Source: Stromatinia cepivora | Taxonomy: Eukaryota > Ascomycota > Leotiomycetes > Helotiales > Sclerotiniaceae | NCBI GenBank assembly: GCA_014898415.1 | Contig: RCTD01000001.1 | Location: 3,472,001 to 3,536,000, forward strand | Direction of reading: 5' to 3' | Length of the DNA: 64,000 bases | Shown: positions 24,868 to 36,681 of the stretch, piece after piece | Layout: each line of letters opens with the position of its first letter | How positions within the stretch are numbered: the stretch's first letter is position 1 | Position numbers and translations under genes: made by a program | Notes under the pieces: generated by a model | Told to the model about the DNA's origin: nothing | The model's input: only the letters and a program-made list of their open reading frames with translations | The model's database searches: none

Positions 24868-27800
24868 TCAAAGATAAAACATGATATTGTCGAGATCTGG
24901 ATGCCATGGATTAGTTCTATCTTGCCGAGGAGCATTCCAGATCTCGGCATTGCTTTGATAGAAATCCAAGGTACGTGGCGCTTGAGCATATTGATCGTCC
25001 AGCGCTGGCTTCATATAGCAACGCAGGCGATCGCATAAGATATCAGCGTATTTGGCAGGTGTGCAAACAGACAAGGCTTTGAATGCCCTGGAGCCCGTGA
25101 AACAGATAATATTCGTCTGAAGGTTTATCAGCAAGGTCATGTAAATATGAGGTGAGGAAATACTTACCGTTTCCTGGATATGTTCCGGCGTGTAATTACT
25201 CTCGTTCGTGATCACAATGTAATGTGCGCTTTTTGCCGTCCCAAGTGCGCTATCATGACTCTGGAGATAGAAGCTGAAATGATTAGGCGTAACCACCCCC
25301 GTATCAATCAACAAGCCGGATTCAAGATTGCGATTGTATTTTTCCCCTTTTTTCTCTCTGGGAAAGAATCGAGTGTGATGGCGCTTTCCGACTACGAGAA
25401 GAGTGATCTTTGGGCACCAATTGTCCCCCTTTCCAGCTTCTGCACCGACCGCCTTACATCCAGCTTTTATGAGAGGAATTTCATCGGTCACAACCATCCC
25501 ATACTGGCTTTCGCTCACACCGTCGCGGTAGAAGAGAATGTGTTCAGGCAAAGCACCATTCACGCTTCTGTATTTTTTCAGGCGCTCTCCGATCATGTCT
25601 CCAAGGTCGGCGATCGACTATGTTTCTCATGTTAGTTTCACTATGTTGGGATTGTCATACTCGATTTCACATACCTCAGTGTTATTCTCTTGAAGGCGGG
25701 CTGATGCTAAATATTGCGAGCACCGTTCATCACATGTAGCCACTACCCCTGCCATCGATGGACAAGTTGGATCTTTTCCTTTGCCGGCATGCGAGACGTC
25801 CGCTCCCACTATCATCGTGTTTGGTTTTGCACCAGCCCAAAGGATGCTCTCGGATGCTTGGGTTTTTAGGAAATGACTCGTGCCTCCAAGTTTGAAGTTT
25901 ATTTTGAGACTGGTCAAAGATTAGCATCAAGGTCAGTATTCAAGGTTTCGCAGAAGCAAACCTAACGTTAGAGATGACTCCAACATCTGTCGAACCATTC
26001 TTCGTCTTGGTAAGTACTCCTGCACTGATGCAAATAGTCGGTATGCCAGCGATACAGTCACCCCACCATTTGATGTTTGCGTAGGTCTGGATGTTCTTGT
26101 TGGGCACTACTATGAGAAGTAGTTTTGGCTTCCTGTTACCATCCCCCGCAGTCAAATCTGTTAAAGCTGCGGTCAGGTGAGTACCTAGAACCGTCCTATT
26201 CTGCGAGAAGCCAGCATTGTAAATTCTTCCACCGTTCTCAAAGATGATACCATAGCCTTCAATTTTGCTTTTGAGGTCTTGGGCGAATTTTACCACCTTT
26301 TCAAAGGGAGCATTATCCTCAAGGTTGAGCCGAATGATGTGTAGATTAAAATTCACAGTCCCCGTATTTGCAAAATTGAAGATGCGATCATTATTCCTAA
26401 GCATCCAAGAAGATTTGTTCTTTGATTGTTCGGATATGTTAAAGTCTTCATTCTTGAATGCGAGTATAGGTTGGCGAAGATATTTGGGGACAACCTCTAA
26501 GAATTGATCTTGAACACTAAACCCGAATTGCTATATTCATCAGTGACCACAATTTCTGACAGCAACTAATTACTCACCGAAAGGGGACTTGTAGTAGCTG
26601 AAATTCCTAGAGAAGCCAACGCCCCCTGTAAGATTAATCTCTTGTTATCTTCAGGTTCATTCTCAGCCATCTTTCGCATTTCGCTTCCTAACTCATCTGG
26701 AAGTTGCTTCTTGAAAATTTGCCCCTGAAGAATGCGCAGATTATCCGCTGGGTACCATTTAGGGTCACTGACTGCCCCCAAGTTCAAACAGCATGCTCGA
26801 CGGTTGAAACGCAACGTTGGGTACTCTACATAAGTTAGCAACAGAAGCCTCTAAAATTATGTTATTTAGACAGGTGGAGGGAAGAACTTACTGTTCACCA
26901 TATGGTCATAAACATTGGTACTCGTACCTGAGAACCCATTGGCGGCCATTGGCGTGAAAGTGATGAGGCTGGCACCTCTCCGACCAACACCGCGGATGAC
27001 TCTGGTCTTGGGATTCACACCGTCGCCATTGAAAGTCACTCGCAGCCCGATGAGATCGTCCTGGTCAACGGCTGGCGGAGTGTCAGTCTGCCAACGCCTC
27101 ATGATCCAATCATGCAGTATGCCAGGAGGGAAAAATGCGGACGTTGCGGTGTTGACATTCAAAAGCACCGATCCGACAGCAGGCCGCATCGATGTGAAAA
27201 AACCAGTTTTAATCAGAAATTTTGGTTTGCCCACCTTTGGAACCTGCCGGGAGGGGAAAACACCCCCAACAGCAGGATAGAATCTTTTTCCTACACGGAA
27301 TCCGTCAAACAATGCCACATTCTGCCCATTGTAACCATTGATATTGAACCATGATATAATATTCATCATCCTCAGTTCCGCGTCCGGTACGAATGACGAA
27401 GTATTCGAAGCGACATGTGCCTGCAAGGCGTTTCTTTGAAAAGAGCCTTCGTAGATGATGGAGCTTTGCATCGCAACCCAGGTTCCATTCCGACCAGGAC
27501 GATGATGGAGCACATTAGTGATTGTGCCCGCTGAATCAGAACAAGCGGGGTAAAGTTTTCCGACGGAAACGATGTATTCAAAGTAGTCCGAGACCCAGAT
27601 TCCTGAAGGGGGGTGCTGTTCTAGTAGCGCTTTGATAAGAGCACGACGGAGTTCACGTTTGACAATGTCCTTTGAATTGATTTGATCGAGTTGAATTCGA
27701 TATCTTCGAAGATCAAGGTTCGAGGCGAAATTGACTTTGAAGTAGTTGGCTTGAACGGCCACATGTTGAACATTGGTAGATGTCGCCGCACGATGGACCA

Positions 27801-28304
27801 ATTTTTGAAACCCATTGGCCCATTTATCCGCTTCAACCTCCTTTTCTGTCTTTGCTGGGGCAACGAATGTTGCGCCCCGTTGTATTGAGCCGGGTGGACG
27901 AGCTTGAATTTGGGATTGTGGTTGCGCTTGTGGTGAGGGGTTTATCGACGAGGGGAGATTTTGCGAACGACCGGTGTGTGAATTCGATACGACTGGCTGC
28001 GGCTGATTCTTTAGAGGGTTCCTTTTCATGTACGCCTCATACCTTTCTTGTGTATATTGCTCAGGATCAGGAGCAGCTTTGAAAGGACACGTTTGCTTTT
28101 TATGCAGATGTCCGCAAGTATTACAGATACTGTGTATGGCATCATTCTTGTTGGGACAACGAAAACATGAATGATGGGGGTTGTAACAGATATCACAAAC
28201 TTGATCTTTCCAGAATGGCCATTTTTTTTACAAGAATGCGTAAGGTGGTCAGTGTTCTCCGGTGCCGTTGGGCATTTCGAACATTTACGTGGCAACGACG
28301 ACAT
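24868..28304 (-). CDS. Argonaute (QDE-2/Sms-2-like) with N-terminal zinc knuckles, frame broken at A8
   Basis: Six exons on the minus strand: 28304-26892, 26825-26578, 26530-25962, 25909-25675, 25617-25168 and 25116-24868. In order they encode an N domain, L1 linker (FLIKTGFFTSMRPAVGSVLL), PAZ (YDHMVNKYPTLRFNRRACCL), MID and PIWI. The slicer tetrad is present: GADVSH (D, about 25795), RLQENNTE (Glu finger), RDGVSE (D, 25510-25527) and KYAD (D, 25042-25053), giving D-E-D-D. The C-terminus NIMFYL is typical. From the ATG at 28029 (MKRNPLKN) the frame is open for 962 residues. Upstream, cysteine motifs CSKC..H..C, CDICYNPHHSCFRC and CNTCGHLHKKQTC continue the protein, but the first lies in another frame: an A8 run at about 28226-28235 is one base short of continuity. 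This may be a read error, an allele or slippage. Expected role: small-RNA-guided silencing in the cytoplasm. Confidence 0.9.
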
Positions 28305-29905
28305 CCTTAGTAGGCCGAGATGTTTCTAGGAAAAGAATCTCGATGTACTATAGGAACAACTCTTTGCTCATTAGGATGCGGCCATTCTTGACTACTTATG
28401 CTTCATTTCCCAGGGATTTTGCTGGATTGCTGCTGGATTGCTGCTGGATTGCTGCTGGATTGCCGGATCACAAGCATGGCAGTGGAAAATGTTTGACACC
28501 GTGAGAAATGACAATCTATAGTAGTATCATGGAAATGTTGTGGCAGTAAAACAAGATTGCCTTCAACAAATATGACGGCGCAAACTTCCACTTGGGTCTT
28601 TTAAACATAACATGTTTGATATTCAATCAAATCATAAGAAAAAAAGAAAGACAATGGTAGACCGAGAAACAAATTTGGGGCCTTTACTTCATGGGCTTGT
28701 GGCCTAGGAACAATCTAAATGAGGTCGTGTGTAGAAATTGAAAACAAAAAATAATTGGAGAACCACGACCATACTATGATCTTCATTTCCCCTCAACATA
28801 ATGTTTCCATACTGGCAATTCCCTGCTCTCGTACGTACACATCTCGTATTGTTTTGAGTCGCAAGGTAGCGCACAACCTTCTTTCTATAACGCTGCTCGA
28901 TGACTAAAGTCATGAATTTGGTTTCTTGCCCCCTATTTTGTATTTTAACCTCTTCGTAAACGAGGAACGTTCCCAATCCTCAATTTGGCTATCCACCGCC
29001 ACCATATTATATTCGACGGGAGATATCTGCAGAATCTGGCCGATTTCGAATCATATAAGTGTCTCCATAAGTTATTGCCAAAATCTACCTTTGCGACTGC
29101 ACCCAGCGAAGGTGTATCAACCATCAAGAATGGGTGTTTTTTAACGGTTGATACGAAACTGTGCTTCGAAGTCTACTCATTACGTGTACGCAAACTACCC
29201 CATCGAGTGTTGGGAGGCTGGAGCTGTGGCGCTGTCTGCAGCCACAGTTAGTACCTATACATGTCAAAGCATTGAGGTCTCCTTTTTACAGTTTGATGGT
29301 AGGATATCATGGTCCTTACTGACCAGACGGTATGCATCAGTCGGAATGATTGACATAAGGTAAAAGCCCCGGTTTAAGAATCTTATTGTCTCTATTGGAA
29401 ATTGAGCTCTCGTGGCGCGTACCTTTCCATGGTTTAGGTCTATGATGAAAATGCAAGCTACATGCCTTTCAAAACATTCAAAGACGAGTTGTCTCGAACT
29501 TCCAAGCTATGTGGAAAAACAGAGTGGAGATCAGGGCATAGTGAATTCAATATCAGCGCCTGGACGTGGTAACTGCACTCAATATCCAAGTCGAAAAGAG
29601 CAGTTTGCCCTCGGTATCTTATGTTATATCACTTTTCGAAGTCTATAAAGAAAAATGTATATAAATTCATTAAATCATAAAACAGCTCAAACTTCTTGTC
29701 AATTCGATTCCTGCCTGATCGCTCATTCAAAGTCTATCCGAAACGAGATTTGCCACCTCTTTTCCATCTTCTTGTTGTCCAACTCCATCAAATAACGAAA
29801 GTTACCACCCGTATCCTTTAAATTTCCCAGTCTACTATATTCAACCCCAATACGAAACCTCAAAACAGACCGCTCAAGTTCCTTCCCCAATATACCCTTG
29901 AGCAT
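28305..29905. other. Intergenic region between Argonaute and retropepsin-like gene
   Basis: About 1.6 kb containing the presumed Argonaute promoter and the 3' end of the next minus-strand gene. It carries an 11-bp tandem array (listed separately). Short open frames on both strands at 28704-29650 match no family. Confidence 0.5.
28421..28463 (+). repeat. 11-bp tandem array, 3.9 copies
   Basis: Unit GCTGGATTGCT is repeated head to tail three times plus ten bases, without a mismatch. It lies about 120 bp upstream of the Argonaute start ATG at 28304, so it is in the promoter or leader. Perfect copies suggest recent slippage. Confidence 0.85.
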
Positions 29906-31281
29906 TCATTTCTTAGGCGAAGACGGCTCAACTGCCTTCTTGATTGTGCGTTGAGTCGAAACCGATCCATCTTGCTGTGCCGTGCCAGATGAAGTAGTAT
30001 CTGTCCTGGACGGGACTGGATAAGTCTTATAGCCTGGTAGCTTCTCAAGATCTTTCTTTAGTTGAGCTACCACAATTTGGTTATTAGCCACCTCTGCCTT
30101 GCGGATGAGATAGTATTTCTCAGCAACATCGCGTGCATCTGCGCAATCCTTCAATTCTTTGTTGTTCGTTGTGTCCTCGCTCGCGTCTAACAGCTCGATT
30201 TCCTTCGCTTCAAAATTCTTCTTTCGTTTGAGGAAAATATTTTGTAGGTCCTCTTCTTCTTTGTCTGCAATTGTTTTAGTTATTAATGCCATATTCTACT
30301 TAGCATTCAGGGATACTTACCCATGTTGAGATCTGTTGTGTTTGCTACCCTGCTGGTTGCTGTTGCCATAAGGTTTGGAACGCCGAGTAAATTGTCCTTT
30401 TGTATCGATCGAGCTCCAATTATAAGATCGCATTGTGAATATGGTGAGACGAGAAACCTCATGTTATGGAAGACCCGTGTACTTTTGCTGTGATACCAGG
30501 TTAAATAGATGGCTCCTTCTGGCACCTGGATCAAAACCGATTAGTCCAACTCTCAGGCGAATCGGCATCAATCGTTTCCTTTTTTGGTGCCGCAACAAGA
30601 GAAGAGTTTCGAAACCTACAAGTTTATGCCCTGTCACTCCGAAGCCGCCTTCCTTTTCTTCCGCAGTCAAAGAGACAAAGTTCGCTTCCGAATACTGCAG
30701 AACTTTCTCAACGAATTCCCTCGAGACAATGTTTCCCTGCATGTTACCGGTATCGATGGTGCACTTCGCGCGTTTGGTCACTGGCTGTTTGTCCGTATCT
30801 CTACGCGTTGAAACAACAAGTACAGGAAGTACCCACGGAGAGCTCTCCATCTATCATGTTCATTAGTGGAGCTTTAGTGCAGAGGAAATATCCGTTACTT
30901 ACATCGAACGAAACCCCCTTGACGGGTCCCGGAGACCTCATTTTCATCTTCTTCGGCGCTGGAACACAAAATATGATTCGAATAATTGCCAGTAGATGAT
31001 CTAAACAAGTATAATTTGACGGTGTGATGCTAGAAGAATCTTCTAACTCTGGATATGGAGCGATTTGAGCATCTTCCTCAACGCGTGTAATTCTAGACAG
31101 GCTAGACCTTGCAGATCGGTCGGAGCCAGGGACAGATGCAGATCGTCCACGTTTTGTATTTGTAGCTCTGGTTTCGATGGGAGGGGAGAGGAAGCCGTTG
31201 GAAATAATATTCTTCGGATAATCTGTGAAGGTTAGCGTCAAGAAACGTCGCATTTCGCTTCGCATGCGTGTTACCTGTCAT
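29906..31281 (-). CDS. Fungal retropepsin-like (DTG) protein of unknown function
   Basis: Five exons (31281-31275, 31222-30903, 30850-30620, 30525-30321, 30264-29906) sum to 1,122 nt, 373 residues. The introns (52, 52, 94, 56 nt) have GT-AG ends. The centre resembles a retroviral-type aspartic protease fold: CTIDTGNMQGNIVS (D142-T-G, flap region following), then after TWYHSKSTRVFHNMRFLV the strand CDLIIGARSI (near 218), like the ILG strand that closes retropepsin. The C-terminal third (LQNIFLKRKKNFEAKEIELL...) is charged and coiled-coil-like. Many filamentous ascomycetes carry such stand-alone DTG proteins; protease activity is unproven. No transposon domains adjoin it, so it looks like a host gene. 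The start is uncertain: the chosen ATG makes a 7-nt first exon. An unspliced start at 31265 (MRSEMRRF) is possible, and the longer upstream frame lacks an ATG. Confidence 0.72.
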
Positions 31282-33169
31282 GTTTCTGATTGCCGCCTCA
31301 ATAGTGTTTTGCTTGTTCTCGCAATCAATGAATGTGGGCAAATATCAAAGCTGGTAGTTTTCTGGTTGACTGAACATTGGATGGATGAGATCGATTTGAT
31401 CGGTGTTTTATAATCTTTTATGCTGAGTCCCAATCGCGGAGGAGCCGCACAGTTTTTACCCAACCGTTCACAACGGCGGCTTATGGGGCCTAAAAATCAC
31501 CTTTCGGGTTGCCTTCAGTTGCCTTCAGTTGCCTTCCCAGATATGGCCAGCAGATATTCTCTGACTGAGAAATTTACAAGGCCGAATTGAGACATCAAGT
31601 TGGACCCCAATGGGTGATAACAGGGCGGACCCCAAGTTGCCGCCCGCCTACCAATCATTCATGTGGCTTGGTTGCATGACTGGGTTTGATTAGCTGGGAA
31701 GGATTGAAATTTTTCTCCAGGCAAGTGAGTTAGTCGAAGACAGACGGAAAGGTGCAAAAAGTGGAAAGAACCAAAGCATACCGCTCCTCTAGCTGGAATT
31801 GTCGAAAGGATTCGCAGCCACATTTCACTGCCATGAGAACATTGAACTGGACCCCAAGAAATGTTCGTATAATACTGGCATAACTGGAATATGTAACCAG
31901 TAAGCTCTGGCAATCATGAATTGAAAGATCCTAGTAAAAGCTTTAATTGCAACAACATTAATTCTCGAAAGTCTCGGGAAGATTCAAAAAGGATATGCTT
32001 AGTGGCAATGGGGCTCTCATATACCTCAAACTTTTGAGATCGCGAATACACAGCGAGACCCTTATTGCTGACTTCAAACAGAGCCTCATAATTTTCCGGT
32101 TTGTCTGTTCAATTACATTACATATGCTTGACGTGGGATAATTCACCCGGCCCCATTCATTGGACGCCAACGACAACGCATCCTACTTTCATCCGAGCAA
32201 ATTATCTTCACCGATTAGCAAGTAAAGATTCTTACAATCAGCTTTTTGAAAATGTTTTATCTAAAAGACCCCATGTCAGAATCATATTCGATACCTTGAG
32301 ATATCTTTGTATTATGCTCGAAGAATTGAAACGTCTACACCTGATATTTCTACTGCTTTCAAAATGTCACTGTGAGTAATCTTACACACGCCCCTCAAGT
32401 TCGCCAGTGTGATTAACTCGCAAATCCAGCCTTATTGCGCATGGGATTATAAAAGTCGGCTCAATATGACTCAGCCATCTACTGCATAATCAGCGAAAAT
32501 AAGTTGTTCTGCATAATCAAGTATTCCGTCAGCTTTTTTTTTTTTGGAAGAAAATAGAATCAAATCAAGGAATTATTGACAAAAATCTTATTTTTGATAC
32601 CAACCTATTGATTTTAAAATTGATTTTAAAAAAAAAATTCGAATTACTACAATAATTCTGATTTTATGAATTTAAGAATCATTATTTTAATTCAAAATTT
32701 GATTGAATTATTCATGTATTTACATCTTATAGAATATTTGCTTTTGCCGATTACGAGTATTTAAATACTCGTGTTTTTTTCCCTTCTTCGCAAAATAGCG
32801 GTGTTATACTATTCAGAAATTGGATTTCAGTGAATCTAGAGATTCCTAGGTCGAAAATAACGTATTATTGTCCTATGGATGGCGGGTTCTTGCTCATAGT
32901 AGATGTAATGTGCCTATTTATCCGGCCACAAATCATATGCAAATCCAGACAACCATCTTCAACGACCCACATTTTAGCATGCAGTGCTGTATGAGAGAAA
33001 TATGATAGAGAGTAGTAAATATAAGATGATGCAGCTAGGTTCCCTTCGCTTTGCTATCATTCTCCTTTAACATTGTATATACACCATAAACTACATAAAG
33101 TTCACTTCAACTGTTCAAACAACATATGTTCAAACAAGTTTTCGTTCATATTCATACTATATAGTCTCA
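31282..33169. other. Intergenic region, partly AT-rich
   Basis: About 1.9 kb. A 10-bp unit GTTGCCTTCA is repeated nearly three times at 31508-31536. From 32530 to 32820 the sequence is very AT-rich with poly-T/poly-A runs. No gene was recognised. The right end holds the promoter of the DUF6594 gene. Confidence 0.5.
33076..33081 (+). promoter_or_regulatory. TATA-like element upstream of the DUF6594 gene
   Basis: TATATA lies 89 bp before the ATG at 33170. Its surroundings are AT-rich, so the match is weak evidence and is assigned mainly by distance. Confidence 0.25.
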
Positions 33170-34645
33170 ATGGCCAAGAAACTTCGTAACATCACCACAA
33201 TTCAAGCTTCACAACCTTCCGAACCCGCAAGCCCAACTGCGACATCGCAATCCGATGAGACCGTAGTTGGCAGTCCAACATCTCAACTTCAATTTACGTC
33301 AGGACCTTGGGAAGGAGACACGGATCCGGCTAAAGATCCAGAGAAGCCGTTGCCGGGATGGCCGCTTGTGTCTAAGCTGATTGCGAAATATCCAGACCTT
33401 GAAGCGTTCAAGGCCTTCCGCGATCTCAACGTCAAGAGCCTGCTTTATTATCAAGCAGAGCTGGAGAATTTACGAATGAAACTGCATCAGGCAGAATATA
33501 ATGAATACCGCCAGGGTGAGCAAGAGGGCATAACGAGAGCTTCAATGATGTCGAAGAACCTCGACTACTATCTTTTGCATGCTCGAATGGACGATAACAA
33601 GTGCAAGTCTAAGCAAGTAAAGATTATGAAGCAGATTAGAGTCGTCCTTAAAGAATATAGTACGATATTTGATATCATCAATTCTTGGTTACAATTGCTG
33701 ATAACATTAATTTCTAGATGATGCTTTACTACAATACTCCCAAATTACAGCATTACCGAGAGCAGACCCGTGGAATGTGGAAACTTTAAGAATTTGGTTA
33801 AAGAGGGTTGGTGATCATTGTATTAGCGGGCCTGCTGCATGTACATGGGGTGATTATACAGAGAGTGTACGCAAAGAGAAACCCTTAAAATGGCAATTCA
33901 CCAGTCTCTTGCGTAGCACGTTTTGGCCTGCAGCTCCCGAACCTGATATTCTCGACCTTGTTGTACCTCGACAGGGTCATAAGGTTGATAGCCTTACGAG
34001 GTGGGTCGCTAACGAATTTGTTCCCTTTTGGCACAGCCTGGAGCAAACGTTGCGGCGCAAGAAGGTAAAGACGGCGTCAGAAGAAACCGGGCTACCAACT
34101 ACTGAGACTAAGAGCAATTCATCAGTGGAGGGAGTGAAAACTCAAAGAAGCTTTCGCTCTTGGCTCCCTCGTAGAAATAATTCGACTGGCGCAATCAAAG
34201 GAGACTCGAAGTCGAAAAACAGAACAGGACTTACTGTTTACTCCGAAGCCCGCATGTTACGTTTTACCTCATCTGTGGCAACAGTTATTGCGTGCCTCTT
34301 ACCTACCGTGGCAATCGCAGTTCTCTCGAGTCTGCAGTCTACCAGAGAATTACTTGGAGTAATCGCAGCATTCACAGCTGTCTTTGCCATGGGACTTATG
34401 TTCTTGACCGATGCCGGTACATCTAGGGTTGAAATTTTCACCGCTACTGCTGCGTAAGTTCAACGGCATCTTACAGTTTCACGAAAATAGACTAATGTGA
34501 TCTCAGCTTTTCTGCAGTTATGGTAGTATTTGTGCAGAATCAAAATGTCTATGTTGACTCATATGGAAACAGCCCAGGAAGCCCAGGAACACGAATCATG
34601 AACGGAACAAACACAAAGGAAAGGATGAAAGACAGCAATGGGTAA
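33170..34645 (+). CDS. DUF6594-family fungal membrane protein
   Basis: Three exons (33170-33659, 33718-34453, 34507-34645) joined across GTACGA...TTTCTAG and GTAAGT...TCTCAG introns give 454 residues. After a disordered Ser/Thr/Pro-rich start, GWPLVSKLIAKYPDLEAFKA and FRDLNVKSLLYYQAELENL match the usual opening of DUF6594 proteins; EYNDALLQYSQITALPRA spans intron 1. Three hydrophobic segments close the protein (ATVIACLLPTVAIAVL, GVIAAFTAVFAMGLMFL, TATAAFSAVMVVFVQ), with RVEIF before the last, a family hallmark. The insertion between the helical core and the membrane segments (residues about 290-340) is Lys/Ser-rich. The family is abundant in filamentous ascomycetes and its function is unknown. 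The gene stands alone on the plus strand. Confidence 0.85.
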
Positions 34646-36681
34646 TTGTAATCACCTAATATTGTCTAGTGGGCTTTGGTGTTCTTTTCCTGATACGCTC
34701 CAGTTTCATTTCTCTATGCATGTCTCAAGTTTGATGTCGGACAGAGGAGGATGAAGAAAGTGTCTCGTACTATATATCCTCATTGACGCCACCGATATTG
34801 TATCATTCTTCACCAATTTCATACTTGGGTCATTCACTTGCAGAAATATTTTCTTAATTAACGTTTCGATGTCACAAATCATTTGAATGTATGGCTTCAC
34901 GGATTATGATATCATGACATGCGAGATTTCAATTTAACCATTTACTTCTTGAACAATGTTTGCTCAAGATTCTGCCCCGCGATCTGCCCTCAAGTAGTCA
35001 GATGCAAAGGTATGCACAGATAAAAGCGCCTAATGTTTCATTTTCCATTCCCGGAAAGAATTACCTTCGTGCTGTACCACCAAATTATTACCCCTCATGA
35101 GCATTTAACCATTAAAAATGCCCGAAATAAGCAGATATGAGCCTCGTTCATCTCCGGAGAGTCAATGCTTATTTCTAATACAGTTTCGCATGATCAAACA
35201 AAGTCACCGACACACACCTCTCTCCTTTCTACTTCCCTTGCCGCTCTCTCTCAGACGTGCGAACTATGGGAAACTCCGTAATGGTATTGCGAACCGTGAA
35301 ATACGATATCCTTCAATTTAGACACCAAACCATGACTGACTAATATTGGGTTGCTCCCAGTAGGGGTGTGGTTACACGAACGAAGAATGAACTGCTGAAG
35401 TGGCATGTGCCAAGGCTACACTTGGAGGCTTAGAGAATCTCTTTTAACTTATGGTTGGTCTGAGCTAAGAAAGTGAAGATGAGTTGTTTGACTCCGCCGC
35501 ATTGATTGTGAGATTGACGATAATGCAACGTTTGTGCAGTGGTTTATGTGTAATGTCACATTGGGATATTTTCCGAGGCCGGAGGCCTTAATTCCTAGAA
35601 ACTCATCATCGTTCGATGATGCAGGACGTTTGTGCTACAAAATGCATGGTGTTGTGGCTCGTACTGATCTTGTAGTGGTGGAGATTAGGGAACAGAGAGG
35701 AATGGCACGGTAGATGCGGGCTTCAATTAATACCCAGTTGCTCGAGGGCTTCAATTTTAGGGTTCGATGACTGCTGTCTGATCAACAGATAGAGAAAAAA
35801 AATCGCTTGTGACAAGGCATGACTCTCAATCGTAGAATCATCAACTGGAAGATTCGGTACTATGCCTTGTAGGCGGTGTAGACAGGCAGTTTGACTTTAC
35901 ATATGCAGACCCCTCCTTAAACCTCCCATTAGACACAAATAAATCATTCTACGAGAACAATTGAATGACTTCTATTCAACACAAGCTCACAATTGGTACT
36001 CTGAACGCAGGGCCTTGAATTGTTATTTTCATATGCATTCTTCATAGGCTTTAGGGAGGGGAAAGCCGGCCGGGGATGCTTTCGAAATCTGTTATGTGAA
36101 TAGGGCTGAGGCTTACCTACCTAGGTTCACCACAGCGAAGAAGGAAGTCTGAGAGAACACGACTTCTCGAAAATCATCATATGTTGAAGAAAATGAAAGT
36201 ATGGCTCGTTGCTCTTGCTCTCCTGGTCTAGTGCGTAACAAAATGAGCACTATATTGTGAGAAATTATCCTCAAATAAGGCAATTCTATCTCCGAGTAAG
36301 CATGCATTTGTCTCTTCAGTTTTCTAAGCCCTTCCTTCAGCAGTTTAGTTACTAGTGATGAGTATCTGATGGTAATGATATACTCATTATTATGCCTTTA
36401 AATCATCAAAAGCAATGGCCTAATTATTCCGATTTGTTTTCATTTTTGATAATCTGAGGAAATAAATCCTTTCAATGTTCGAATTCAGGTCAGACTTTGG
36501 AGATACTATTAATGTTTGTTATTAATGAGAGTATAACTTCATTGTACCATATCCATATTGTTTTGCTGATACTGCTTAAGCCTTTTGTCCAGCATTGCAT
36601 CTCTTCAAAAAATTTCCCCCTCTCTTCACTGCTGGCATCATATTCATATTTATCATATGATAATGACCCTGATAACGAGCT
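34646..36681. other. Intergenic region without recognised genes
   Basis: About 2 kb; the longest frames are under 115 codons and overlap the opposite strand of the next gene or match nothing. Contains no tandem array or recognisable transposon end. Confidence 0.5.

Noticed and set aside
28215..28288. An intron (GTAAAT donor, CTGAC branch, AAAG acceptor) that would also restore the Argonaute frame
   Set aside because: The AAAG acceptor is poor, and splicing would remove the CSKC...H...C motif, which looks like real coding sequence. A one-base indel in A8 is simpler, though RNA data could overturn this.
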